From Bacteroidota bacterium (GTDB lineage Bacteria; Bacteroidota; Bacteroidia; Chitinophagales; BACL12): DNA of 64,000 nt. Positions within the stretch are counted from its first letter, which is position 1; every line of letters starts with the position of its first letter. The notes beneath the pieces were generated by a model that was not told where the DNA came from, did no database searches, and was given only the letters and a program-made list of their open reading frames with translations. The stretch spans positions 186,001 to 250,000 of the forward strand of contig JADJJZ010000001.1 in NCBI GenBank assembly GCA_016706255.1, given 5' to 3'. Positions 44,067-51,994 of this stretch are shown here, piece by piece. The position numbers were made by a program, and so were the translations under genes.

Positions 44067-44906
44067 TTAGTAATTATCATATTCTATCAACGGGTTAAAA
44101 TTTTGATATCTTATATAACCAGCCTTGTTTGTTTTGTCTGCTTTAATTATTTTTTCGTTGCCGTTTTTATCGTAAGTCTTTACTGTTAAACCATCCGACA
44201 ATTCAACACTTGCAAACATTTTTAAACTATCACCAGCTATGTTAAGAAATATTGTTGAACATCCACCATAAACTAAAAACGCATCAATACAGTCAAGTTT
44301 TTTGTTATAAAGCATATTTGGATAGTCCTCTGAATTGACGATTGATACTAGGTTTTTGTTTTGATTATCATAAATAAAAAGTCGTCTTACTTCGTTCGCA
44401 CCACGAGCAGCAGTGCCTGAAATAAAAGTAATGTCATTAAAATTATCATTATTAAAATCTGAAATAACAGGCTCAAACCCCATTATAGCGGTGGTTTCAT
44501 AACTATAAGTATTTGTATTCATCCAATATTCCGGGTCTTTAGTTGTATTACTTCCTTTTATATAAAACTTAATTATTACAAAAATGTCGTCATAAACTCG
44601 ATGTTTTATTAGTTCAACTTTGCATTTTCCTTTTACACCGATATTTAAACTGTCAACAAAGGTTTCGATAATTGCTGTTTTAGCGGTATCTACATTTTGA
44701 TTGGCAACAAAAGGGTTGTCACCTAATGGTATTTCACTGTTTTTTATTTCTGTTGTGTCAGCCTTGGCAATTTGTTGCTTGGGCTCTTGGTTTGGTTTAC
44801 AAGAGAGGAAAATTGTAAGTAGTAGAATTGGGATTTGTCTCAATTGATTTCGTTTATTAAAATTGTGAATAATATTTTTGGGAGTGCCGATGGTAGGGTG
44901 TTGCAT
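44067..44906 (-). CDS. Lipoprotein with an FG-GAP/XAC2610-like domain
   Basis: 279 residues from the ATG at 44906 (an in-frame GTG lies at 44909). A lipobox (LLLTIFLSC) lies unusually far from this start, after about 35 residues, so the true start may be a non-ATG codon further in. The mature protein has VISDFNNDNFNDITFISG, an Asp-rich FG-GAP-like motif, next to TAARGANEVRRLFIYDNQNK, as in XAC2610-type proteins. Likely exported and lipid-anchored; function unknown. Confidence 0.65.
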   Translation of the reverse strand: MQHPTIGTPKNIIHNFNKRNQLRQIPILLLTIFLSCKPNQEPKQQIAKADTTEIKNSEIPLGDNPFVANQNVDTAKTAIIETFVDSLNIGVKGKCKVELIKHRVYDDIFVIIKFYIKGSNTTKDPEYWMNTNTYSYETTAIMGFEPVISDFNNDNFNDITFISGTAARGANEVRRLFIYDNQNKNLVSIVNSEDYPNMLYNKKLDCIDAFLVYGGCSTIFLNIAGDSLKMFASVELSDGLTVKTYDKNGNEKIIKADKTNKAGYIRYQNFNPLIEYDNY

Positions 44907-45010
44907 CACTAAACTCTATATGAAGAACAGTACTTCCTCTATATACAAATATGTTTGTGGAGAAAAGCACCGCCACTTTCGCAACCCTATTGTTGTAGAC
45001 AATGTTTTTT

Positions 45011-45361
45011 TCATTTGTCAGTCGGATAAAATGATTTTGTTACTTCAATTTCCCCGACAATGTTGTTGTTAAACTCATCAAGTTGCTCAGCCGGAATCCA
45101 AAGTTCATTATGAATATGTCCACCCACGTTTTGCACATCAAATTGTTTTAAGTAGTCCGTTTTAACTGCAAATTTTGTCACGAACCCCGCTCCTGATGCA
45201 GCAACATTCCAGTCTCTTGCAATTTGTATTGCATATTCTTCATTCATTACCGGATAAAAAATAGGTTGCTCGGGAAGTCGTGGTGGAAACTTTTTCCAGC
45301 CTGACTGCTCAATCAAAGCTAGTTCTTTCGGGCCAACTGGTCGATATAGTGTTGTTGTCAT
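45011..45361 (-). CDS. Conserved hypothetical protein, ADP-ribosylation/crystallin J1-like by recall
   Basis: 116 residues, cytoplasmic. Recognisable segments are LYRPVGPKELALIEQSGWKK, FPPRLPEQPIFYPVMNEEYA and GGHIHNELWIPAEQLDEFNN. Similar proteins are widespread in accessory regions and some are annotated as ADP-ribosylation/crystallin J1, though no catalytic evidence exists here. The sequence downstream (44,930-45,000) holds CACCGCCACTTTCG and GTTGTAGACAATG, typical of cassette boundaries in Bacteroidota. Confidence 0.7.
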   Translation of the reverse strand: MTTTLYRPVGPKELALIEQSGWKKFPPRLPEQPIFYPVMNEEYAIQIARDWNVAASGAGFVTKFAVKTDYLKQFDVQNVGGHIHNELWIPAEQLDEFNNNIVGEIEVTKSFYPTDK

Positions 45362-45508
45362 ATTATTTATTTGTGCGCCATTTGGTCAATCTTGTTTTCC
45401 ATTTAAATATTTGTTGTTTAAAAGCTCCAATTAATTTTAGTTATCACTACCATCATGGCGCAACCGCTAATATGAGATTGTGAAAAAATTCTCCAACAAT
45501 ATAGCCCA

Positions 45509-45600
45509 TTCAAAACTACTAAATAATCCTAAATGCAGTAATAACATTGACGCAGCGTTACACCGGTATTGTATTTATTATGCAGCCGAAACCTGCCTTG
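45509..45600. repeat. Dispersed repeat, TACCAAATAATCC type, second full copy
   Basis: It begins TTCAAAACTACTAAATAATC and includes ATTGACGCAGCGTTACACCG and GTATTTATTATGCAGCCG. It runs straight into the GGCACCGTGC repeat at 45611. With that repeat it fills the 479-bp gap between genes at 45361 and 45841; no gene is supported there. Confidence 0.65.
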
Positions 45601-45610
45601 CACAGATAAT

Positions 45611-45757
45611 ATTATTTTGGGGGCATGCCGCATTACAATTTTCCTTCGATTCACAATCCTGCTGCGGCACCGTGCTTTTCGCTCCAAATCCTCTCCCGCT
45701 GAAAAAGCGGGCTGCGGGTTTTCCGCTGCAATCACTTGCCCGGGTGGGTGCAGGTAT
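45611..45757. repeat. Dispersed GGCACCGTGC repeat, copy 3
   Basis: Near-identical to the copy at 42723 in the same orientation, with the same inner stem CCCGCT / AGCGGG and the block TGCGGGTTTTCCGCTGC. Confidence 0.85.
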
Positions 45758-45840
45758 GACAACACTAAATTATAATCGAAGAATGGTTTTAGTGAGGTAA
45801 ACGTCCCATTCTTAGAACTTCGATACAATAGAATTTTTAA

Positions 45841-46077
45841 TTATTTTATTATCGTTTTTCGAGCACATTTACTACACCACCAATATTCTGAATCTTCCTT
45901 TTTCATTAACAACCTATAAGCATAATTACAATCCGGACATGTTGATTCAAAAGATTCGTCTTCCAATGCATGATAACCACATATAGAACAATTCCAAATA
46001 GTTAATGAAGTGATTTCATGATCTACAGACCAAAAGAATCCTATTTCTTTACAATTTGGGCATTTATGCAGAGACAT
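45841..46077 (-). CDS. Small double zinc-ribbon protein
   Basis: 78 residues with four CxxC knuckles: CPNC near residue 6, CSIC near 31, CPDC near 47 and CSKC near 68. These can pair into two zinc ribbons. No DNA-binding or enzyme domain is attached. Function unknown. Confidence 0.7.
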   Translation of the reverse strand: MSLHKCPNCKEIGFFWSVDHEITSLTIWNCSICGYHALEDESFESTCPDCNYAYRLLMKKEDSEYWWCSKCARKTIIK

Positions 46078-46489
46078 AATATTTTGTGTTTAGCATCATT
46101 GAGTATAAATTCAAAGTGTAAAAAAACTCGTTTTTAAATTTAACCTTTTCAAAACTACCAAATAATTTATTTAACATGTAATACCTTTTGAAACATACCA
46201 GAGATGGGTTTTATAACACTTCTAAATATTCCGGTGTACCTGGGCCCTTTGTTACGTGAATGTTCTGCTTTAATGAAAGTTTTATTGGATGTATTTTAAA
46301 TGCATTTGCAGTATGCGAATATTAGAAAATTTATAGCCTATGAATAATCGGCAGGCCTTAAAAGGACCGAAACTGAATGTTTCATTTGATTTAAAATTGA
46401 ATTTTTAAAAATTAATCGGTTGTGCATCAGCTACAGATATTGGCATCTGGCCTTCTCAGTTGGCTGTATAGCGAAACAATTATTCATAG
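46078..46489. other. 412-bp intergenic stretch without a gene
   Basis: It contains a short 5' copy of the TACCAAATAATCC-type repeat (46148-46166). No gene, terminator or clear hairpin is seen in the rest. Confidence 0.5.
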
Positions 46490-47002
46490 TTATTTCCAAA
46501 TTTTCATACGTTTTTCTATTTCTGCAACTAATTGTTGATTATTCCGAAAAATAAAATTTGTAACTACAAGCTGATTTAGTTTGTTTACTGCTTCTTTCTT
46601 AGTTAAAACAGATGTTTCTACTAATTTATCAAATATCCAAATCATACCGTGATATTCAATGTACTTGTTTTTTGCGCAATTTCTAACTGTTTTATCACTG
46701 CTCAAAACACAAGCATTTATTTTGTTGGCAATGTGCAGAACTGATTTGTCTGTTTCTGATAGTGATTTGGGGTAGTCTTCCGAGTAAATTTCTATGAAAT
46801 CCTTTTCCTGTAAATTATGAACTATAAGCCTATCCACAGACTGATAAGCCTTAAGAACTTGCTGTTGTTCGGGGTATAACTCAAAATATACTGCGGAAGT
46901 AGTATGTATTTCTATTTCAAGATTAAAAAATGAAGCTACAAGATCTAAATCATATAGGTCTATAAAGATACAGGCATCCGTGACAGCAATTTTTAATTTC
47001 AT
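46490..47002 (-). CDS. PIN-domain ribonuclease, toxin-like
   Basis: 170 residues. The PIN-fold acidic residues can be placed at D9 (VTDACIFIDLYDL), E41 (SAVYFELYPEQ), D85 (LSETDKSVLHIA) and D103 (VLSSDKTVRNCA), and would bind Mg or Mn at an RNase active site. It lies 35 bp downstream of the HTH-ImmA/IrrE gene on the same strand. Such HTH-metalloprotease plus PIN pairs are predicted toxin-antitoxin systems, in which the PIN protein would be the toxin. The role is inferred from the fold and gene order. Confidence 0.8.
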   Translation of the reverse strand: MKLKIAVTDACIFIDLYDLDLVASFFNLEIEIHTTSAVYFELYPEQQQVLKAYQSVDRLIVHNLQEKDFIEIYSEDYPKSLSETDKSVLHIANKINACVLSSDKTVRNCAKNKYIEYHGMIWIFDKLVETSVLTKKEAVNKLNQLVVTNFIFRNNQQLVAEIEKRMKIWK

Positions 47003-47037
47003 AGCCCGAACAAATATTTGACATAAAAATATGATAA

Positions 47038-48102
47038 TTAAAACATTGGTTGATGCTCTTTCTTAAATTCTGCCAAAGATTGATTTGACAATGAAGCTGC
47101 TTTGGACATTGAAATTTGGTCTTCTATGAGTGCTCTAAATAAAAGTTGTTCAAAACGATTGCTTTCTTCCACTCCCTTATATTCTACAGGTTCATCTACC
47201 TTCCAATTCAGTTGCTTGATTAAAAAGAAAAACTGCTTGGTGTAATGGTCATTAATGATTCCACAATCTTTAGCTCTCATAACAACTGCCTGCATAGAAA
47301 TGCCATATTGTTTTTTGATAATACCTAACTCATTTATTGAAAGTTTATTTCTGTGATTGCCCAATTCAGTTTTAATAGTTTCTTCGGGTAATAACATTGC
47401 TCCTGCAAACTGATGACACAAAGTTTCTTTTTGCCGTTCGGTTACATCGCCAAATTCTAATAGCAAGTGTGCTAACTCGTGTAAAAGTGTAAAACGTATT
47501 CTGTCAGGCTTGTTTATCTTATTGGCATTATATGCCACAACAGGGATAATTTCGTTTACAAAGGTTTGCAAACCATCAAAATCATCATTAACTCTCAAAT
47601 CAATAACTTTAATATTATTGTCCTCTAAGAGTTCAACAACATTGAAAATTGCTCCATTTCCTAAATTCCAATCTGATCTGATTTTTTTTGCTGCTTCGTT
47701 TACGTGCTCGTAAGCAGTAATTTTTCCGATACCATTTAATGGGTTTTTAAAATCGACTGATAAACCTAAAATTTCTTCTAATTCTAAATATCGTGATAGT
47801 TTTTCTTTAGTAATTTCTTTAATTATAGAAGCTTCTCGTTGAGGCATCTTACTTAGCTTACGAAATTCTACTCCACTTAATTCCACTTTAGTAGTTCGGA
47901 AAAAGTAATCGGGATTTACATTCAGAGCTTTACTCATTGCGTTGATTTTTTCAGCATCGGGAATTACTTCCCCTTTCTCGTAACGGTGTAATGCTTGACG
48001 AGACAACTGATTATCCAAGGCGTCAGCTAAGTCTTGCAATGAAAATCCTTTCATCAAACGAGCTGACTTAAATCTTTCGGCAAATACAGCATTTATTCCC
48101 AT
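47038..48102 (-). CDS. XRE-type HTH regulator fused to an ImmA/IrrE metallopeptidase
   Basis: 354 residues. An N-terminal XRE helix-turn-helix (about 8-65: RLMKGFSLQDLADALDNQLS, RQALHRYEKGEVIPDAEKIN) is followed by a linker and an ImmA/IrrE peptidase domain with the zinc motif HELAH at 208-212 (LLHELAHLLLEFGD). Such proteins often autoregulate and cleave a repressor or antitoxin. It is divergent from the Pycsar operon, with 259 bp between starts. A TACCTTTG element lies about 20 bp upstream on the reverse strand. It pairs with the PIN gene and could also regulate the defence operon (inference). Confidence 0.9.
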   Translation of the reverse strand: MGINAVFAERFKSARLMKGFSLQDLADALDNQLSRQALHRYEKGEVIPDAEKINAMSKALNVNPDYFFRTTKVELSGVEFRKLSKMPQREASIIKEITKEKLSRYLELEEILGLSVDFKNPLNGIGKITAYEHVNEAAKKIRSDWNLGNGAIFNVVELLEDNNIKVIDLRVNDDFDGLQTFVNEIIPVVAYNANKINKPDRIRFTLLHELAHLLLEFGDVTERQKETLCHQFAGAMLLPEETIKTELGNHRNKLSINELGIIKKQYGISMQAVVMRAKDCGIINDHYTKQFFFLIKQLNWKVDEPVEYKGVEESNRFEQLLFRALIEDQISMSKAASLSNQSLAEFKKEHQPMF

Positions 48103-48122
48103 TGTTTGTTTAAATTATGGTA

Positions 48123-48130
48123 CAAAGGTA
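48123..48130 (-). promoter_or_regulatory. -7 element of the HTH-ImmA/IrrE gene
   Basis: On the reverse strand TACCTTTG matches TANNTTTG, 20 bp before the ATG at 48102. A TTTG lies 15 bp further upstream, slightly closer than usual. Confidence 0.45.
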
Positions 48131-48282
48131 GTGATTATTAGTTTACAAACAAGCAAAATAACTGCCATTATTTCCAAAAATATGTAACTATGCCATTTTT
48201 TCATACAGTTAAAATACCAATATACTGACATTTTTACCGAATTTGGAAAAAAACTGACAGTTGACAATAGTCGATTGACACA

Positions 48283-48313
48283 TTTGTTATTTGGCATACA
48301 CTTTGTAACTTTG
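48283..48313 (+). promoter_or_regulatory. Promoter of the Pycsar-type operon
   Basis: TTTG (48283-48286) and TAACTTTG (48306-48313) are separated by exactly 19 bp, the consensus Bacteroidota spacing. It lies 48 bp before the first gene. Just upstream is a repeated TTGACA motif (48261 and 48275), a possible operator for the divergent HTH protein. Confidence 0.7.
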
Positions 48314-48361
48314 TAGCCGGATGCAAATGACTGCACCCATAACTTTTAAATATTTTAATAA

Positions 48362-48583
48362 ATGGGAAAAAATCAACACGTAGTGCCCCACGGTAGAGAT
48401 TGGGCTGTAAAAGGTGCCGGTAATGACAAGAGCACAAAAATTACACCAACACAGAAACAGGCTATTGACATAGCACGAGAGATTGCCAAAAATCAGCAAT
48501 CAGAATTGGTAGTTCACAATAAAGAAGGAAAAATTAGGACCAAAGACAGTTTTGGAAATGACCCACGAAACATTAAAGGATAA
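48362..48583 (+). CDS. DUF2188 family protein
   Basis: 73 residues, basic, cytoplasmic. The DUF2188 pattern is visible: QHVVPHGRDWAVKGAGNDKS, a middle helix with KQAIDIAREIAKNQ, then ELVVHNKEGKIRTKDSFGND. Small proteins of this family occur in accessory regions; none has a firm function to my knowledge. It is the first gene of a five-gene operon and the next gene starts 4 bp after its stop. Confidence 0.8.
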   Translation: MGKNQHVVPHGRDWAVKGAGNDKSTKITPTQKQAIDIAREIAKNQQSELVVHNKEGKIRTKDSFGNDPRNIKG

Positions 48584-48587
48584 CATT

Positions 48588-49004
48588 ATGAACAGAAAAT
48601 TTTACTTAGACACCTTGCGGCCTGCTGACCGTTTAGTAATTCCTAAAAGTGGTTGGAGGCTGGTTCAGCATCACGCCATTTATCTTGGTAAAGACAACAA
48701 CGGTAACAGGTTATACATTGAAAACGCTATCGGCAAAGGTGTTCAAATTGTAAGCGAAGCCTACCTTTTTAGGGGTGGCAATGAATTGACAAGAGTTGAA
48801 CGATTTACAGGAAATCAACAACAACGAAATGCTGCTGTGAAGTTTGCGTTGCAACTCAAAGGCAAACAGTATGATTTACTCTATTTCAACTGCGAACATT
48901 ATGCAAATACTGTACAACATAGAAAAACCCACAGTAATCAAGTCAGCAACGGACTTGTGTTAGGATTGTTCGCTTTGGTTCTTGGCATTGGACTTTCAAA
49001 ATAA
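48588..49004 (+). CDS. LRAT/HRASLS-like thiol acyltransferase or phospholipase with tail anchor
   Basis: 138 residues from the ATG at 48588; a start at 48552 would overlap the upstream gene. The LRAT (NlpC/P60-like) fold is shown by the catalytic His in VQHHAIYLG (H29) and the Cys in FNCEHYANTV (C102), with a polar third residue between them. The C-terminal helix (about 121-136, GLVLGLFALVLGIG) could anchor it in the membrane, as in eukaryotic HRASLS enzymes that hydrolyse or transfer phospholipid acyl groups. It is embedded in the Pycsar-type operon, so a membrane-directed immune role is plausible but unproven. Confidence 0.8.
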   Translation: MNRKFYLDTLRPADRLVIPKSGWRLVQHHAIYLGKDNNGNRLYIENAIGKGVQIVSEAYLFRGGNELTRVERFTGNQQQRNAAVKFALQLKGKQYDLLYFNCEHYANTVQHRKTHSNQVSNGLVLGLFALVLGIGLSK

Positions 49005-49012
49005 CAATAGTT

Positions 49013-49525
49013 ATGAGTAGTATTAGTATAACTGAAAAAATTGAAACGCTTAAACATACAATGGATAGATACGACCATTACTATGATAGCGTAAATAATA
49101 AGGCGAACGTGTTTTTAACACTCAACACTTTTTTATTGGGTGGTATTGTTACTGGGTATTACACAATAAAAGATCAAATTGATTGTGGTTTTGACATACA
49201 CTTTTTTGTATGGGCGGGCTTAATTCTGTGCTTACTAAGCATTGCCTTTTCATTATGGGCAACTGTCCCATATTTAAGTAAGCAAGCGGATAGCGTATAT
49301 GGGTCAGTAATTTACTTCGGAAACGTTGCCAATATTTCATTTCAAAGCTTTAAACAGATTTACAGTGAAATGACTGATGAAAAGCGGTATGAAGATTACC
49401 TTCAACAAGTGCATTTATTGGCTTTAGGGCTTCAAAATAAATTTCACAGGTTGAAATTAGCAACCTATTTAATAGGTGGGTGCTTTATCTGTATCATAAT
49501 AATTGGATTTAAAATTTTAAATTAA
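49013..49525 (+). CDS. pycTM: Pycsar membrane effector (PycTM-like, DUF5706)
   Basis: 170 residues with three or four hydrophobic helices (about 32-52 NVFLTLNTFLLGGIVTGYY, 62-84 WAGLILCLLSIAFSLWATV, 148-167 YLIGGCFICIIIIGF). The N-terminal helix, KIETLKHTMDRYDHYYDSVN, and the NxKANxFLxLNxxLLG-type segment match the PycTM/DUF5706 effector of Pycsar systems. It would respond to a cyclic pyrimidine nucleotide by disrupting the inner membrane. It lies immediately before the nucleotide cyclase gene, the usual Pycsar pairing. Confidence 0.8.
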   Translation: MSSISITEKIETLKHTMDRYDHYYDSVNNKANVFLTLNTFLLGGIVTGYYTIKDQIDCGFDIHFFVWAGLILCLLSIAFSLWATVPYLSKQADSVYGSVIYFGNVANISFQSFKQIYSEMTDEKRYEDYLQQVHLLALGLQNKFHRLKLATYLIGGCFICIIIIGFKILN

Positions 49526-49529
49526 AAAG

Positions 49530-50555
49530 ATGAATAATAAACTTTACAAAAACTATGTAGATGATATTGCCCACTACTTGAAACAAGAAAAGAAAGGTAA
49601 TCTTTCAAAAGGACTTGGTAGCGTTCGTTTAAATGAAAGTTTTTCTAGCACGCCAACAATGCTTTGGCAAGACAAAACCAAAAGCGAAGCGAATTTTAGA
49701 AGTCTTAGCGCGTTAAGTTCTGTAACAGGATATACTGTTAAGTATGAAGAAAAATTGGGTGCACATCCAAGTTTTAGCCATTTAAAGAACAGTGATAAAA
49801 GTGAATACCACTATATCGTATCTATGTTTATTGACGTAAGAAACTCAACAGGGTTATTCAAAAAGTATGAACCTGATGTTGTTGCCAACATTTGTCGAAC
49901 TATACAACTTGCAGCTATTCATACTTGCTGGTATTTTGATGGTTACATACATAGATTGCAAGGTGATGGTTTGATGGTATATTTTGGTGGAAAAGGAATA
50001 ACTAAACAAGCTGCCGTAGATAATGCGTTAATGGCTGCCTCTTTTGTTAGTTATTTCGTAAAAAACGATTTGAAAAACTTGTTTGACGAACAAGGTGTAA
50101 ACCGAATTTACACAAGGATAGGTATTGACTTTGGCGAAGCTGCTGCTACACTTTGGCATAATGCGGGTATCGGTGAATGTAGTGAAGTAACCACTACAAG
50201 TTTACACACAAGTTTGGCTTGTAAAATGCAGGCACAAGCTGAAAGCAACGGCATCGTTGCTGGGGATAATGTTTTGCCATTTAAACCACAACACAGTGAT
50301 TATTTCACTTACAAAAAATACAAGCATAACGGCGGTGAACATAATTATGTTTATGAAATAGCCGAGGAAAATTTACGATACAAACAACACGATTTTAATT
50401 GGGAACGATACTTAAAAAATCACCCGTCTATTGACGAATCTGCTGATGGAAATTTGACTTTTAGAGGTATGCCTATATTACCAAATACGCAAGTACAGCA
50501 AAACATAAATCATTTACAACAAAATGTTATTTACTATAAACCTTACCTCAAATAG
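49530..50555 (+). CDS. pycC: Pycsar pyrimidine nucleotide cyclase (class III)
   Basis: 341 residues. An N-terminal region (1-90) precedes a class III nucleotide cyclase catalytic domain. The two metal-binding Asp are D102 (MFIDVRNSTGLFKKY) and D146 (HRLQGDGLMVYFGG), and the strand RIGIDFGEAAATLWHNAG follows. This is the layout of PycC enzymes, which make cCMP or cUMP on phage infection and activate a membrane or TIR effector. The substrate base is not clear from sequence. The downstream E2-like gene starts inside its last 32 bp. Confidence 0.85.
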   Translation: MNNKLYKNYVDDIAHYLKQEKKGNLSKGLGSVRLNESFSSTPTMLWQDKTKSEANFRSLSALSSVTGYTVKYEEKLGAHPSFSHLKNSDKSEYHYIVSMFIDVRNSTGLFKKYEPDVVANICRTIQLAAIHTCWYFDGYIHRLQGDGLMVYFGGKGITKQAAVDNALMAASFVSYFVKNDLKNLFDEQGVNRIYTRIGIDFGEAAATLWHNAGIGECSEVTTTSLHTSLACKMQAQAESNGIVAGDNVLPFKPQHSDYFTYKKYKHNGGEHNYVYEIAEENLRYKQHDFNWERYLKNHPSIDESADGNLTFRGMPILPNTQVQQNINHLQQNVIYYKPYLK

Positions 50556-51219
50556 AAGTTTCCAAATAAGGAATTTTGAAGAAGATAAAATTGCCACATT
50601 AAAAGCTAATAAAGGATTAAGATATGTTGGCAAGGTAAAGGACTTTTTTAAGTTTAGTGGCAATTTTTATCTTACTAATCCGCAAGGTGATTTAATTGAA
50701 AGCTTTGAAATCGTTATTTTGATTGGTAAAGCATATCCAAATGTTTTTCCTATTGTAGTATTGATAGATGATAAAATTGAAAAAAATGAAGATAACCACA
50801 TGAGCGTTGATGGAATTATTTGCTTTGAACACGACTATATAACTAATGCAATCTCCAAAAGCGGATTAAGGTTATATGATTTTGCAAATTATTATCTACC
50901 AAAATACTTTTCTTGGGTATTGGTAAAGAAATATGGCGCTGCGCAAAATTTACAGGAATGGGCACATGGTGATGAGGGCACAAAGCAATTTTATGAAACT
51001 CTTTTGGGAACAACCAATAAAAATACTGTTCGTTTGTTTTTAGAAAACTATTGTAAGGCACCAAAAATAAATCGTAATGATAAATGTTTTTGCGGAAATG
51101 AAAAAAAATTAAAACATTGCCATTTAGAAGCGGCATATTATTTAAAAGCTACTTCAAAACAAAACATTTCAAAAGATATAGCTTTATTTGCAATAAGTAT
51201 TAATCCTTCTGACAATTAA
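50524..51219 (+). CDS. E2 ubiquitin-conjugating-like protein with C-terminal SEC-C zinc motif
   Basis: 231 residues. The N-terminal 140 residues look like a bacterial E2-like (UBC-fold) domain: YPNVFPIVVLIDDKI corresponds to the E2 YP-x-x-P-x-x-x-x strand and NHMSVDGIICF gives the H-x7-C pattern, with H92 and the predicted catalytic C100. The C-terminal tail has a SEC-C motif (KINRNDKCFCGNEKKLKHCH). The start at 50524 overlaps the cyclase gene by 32 bp, so it may be translationally coupled. An E2-type conjugation partner (E1, JAB) is not encoded nearby, so its substrate and activating enzyme are unknown. Confidence 0.7.
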   Translation: MLFTINLTSNRSFQIRNFEEDKIATLKANKGLRYVGKVKDFFKFSGNFYLTNPQGDLIESFEIVILIGKAYPNVFPIVVLIDDKIEKNEDNHMSVDGIICFEHDYITNAISKSGLRLYDFANYYLPKYFSWVLVKKYGAAQNLQEWAHGDEGTKQFYETLLGTTNKNTVRLFLENYCKAPKINRNDKCFCGNEKKLKHCHLEAAYYLKATSKQNISKDIALFAISINPSDN

Positions 51220-51397
51220 GGGTTTTTCACCTTTTAAATTCCTGCTGGGGCTTTTAATCCAATACCCTCGTTATTTCATAAGCTGACGTTCCGCCGCTCC
51301 GGCATTCGCGAAGTTCGGAAATTATTATTTTCTGGTAAAGATAAAAATTCTTACAAAACTTGAACTTACCACCTATTGTTTCAGCTATATTGATTAG

Positions 51398-51976
51398 CAT
51401 GTTTTCAATATTAATCCAAATTATGGCAATACCGTAAAACAAGCGAGGGATTTATTTACAACATGGAACAGGATCAACATTAATGTCAACTTTCAAATAA
51501 GGCGATATAACCATTTAAAAGGAATAAGAACCGACAGCAAAGGTTATGATAAAAAAACGTATCGCAGTAGTGAAACGGATTGCAAAAATTGTCCGCTAAG
51601 AAAAAGTTGTGCCGGAGAAAAAACAAAGTTTAAAAAACTTGATGACACAGTCGATAAACCATATTACGACCGGATGCATGAACGTATGCAAACCGAGTAT
51701 GCAAAAACGATGGTGCGTATAAGGAGCAAAACAGTAGAACCTGTGCTAGGAACATTACTCAATTTTATGGGTATGCGTAGAGTGAACACGCGCGGCATAA
51801 ATAAAGCAAATAAGCATGTGTTAATGGCATCCCTATGTTACAATCTGAAAAAATATTTAAAGTTTATTCGCTTAAGTTGTGCAACAGTAACCCTTGTTAT
51901 GGGCATGCCCTTCTTTTTCTGCAGTCCAATTGTCGTGTTTGTATGGGTCAACTGTATGCATTGTCCGCTTATCTAA
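51398..51976 (+). pseudogene. IS1182-like transposase, 5'-truncated remnant
   Basis: An open frame without a proper start, from the stop at 51395 to 51976. It reads as the C-terminal part of an IS1182-family DDE transposase: a CKNCPLRKSCAGEKTKF zinc-finger-like segment, YYDRMHERMQTEYAKTMVRI, SKTVEPVLGTLLNFMGMRRV and NTRGINKANKHVLMASLCYN. The N-terminal DDE part is missing, and no terminal inverted repeats are clear. It marks past mobile-element activity at the end of the defence operon. Confidence 0.8.
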
Positions 51977-51994
51977 AAATATAAAGACAACCTC

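Noticed and set aside
45480..45828. Overlapping forward and reverse frames of about 100 residues
   Set aside because: They translate two adjacent dispersed repeats; proline-rich, repeat-derived sequence.
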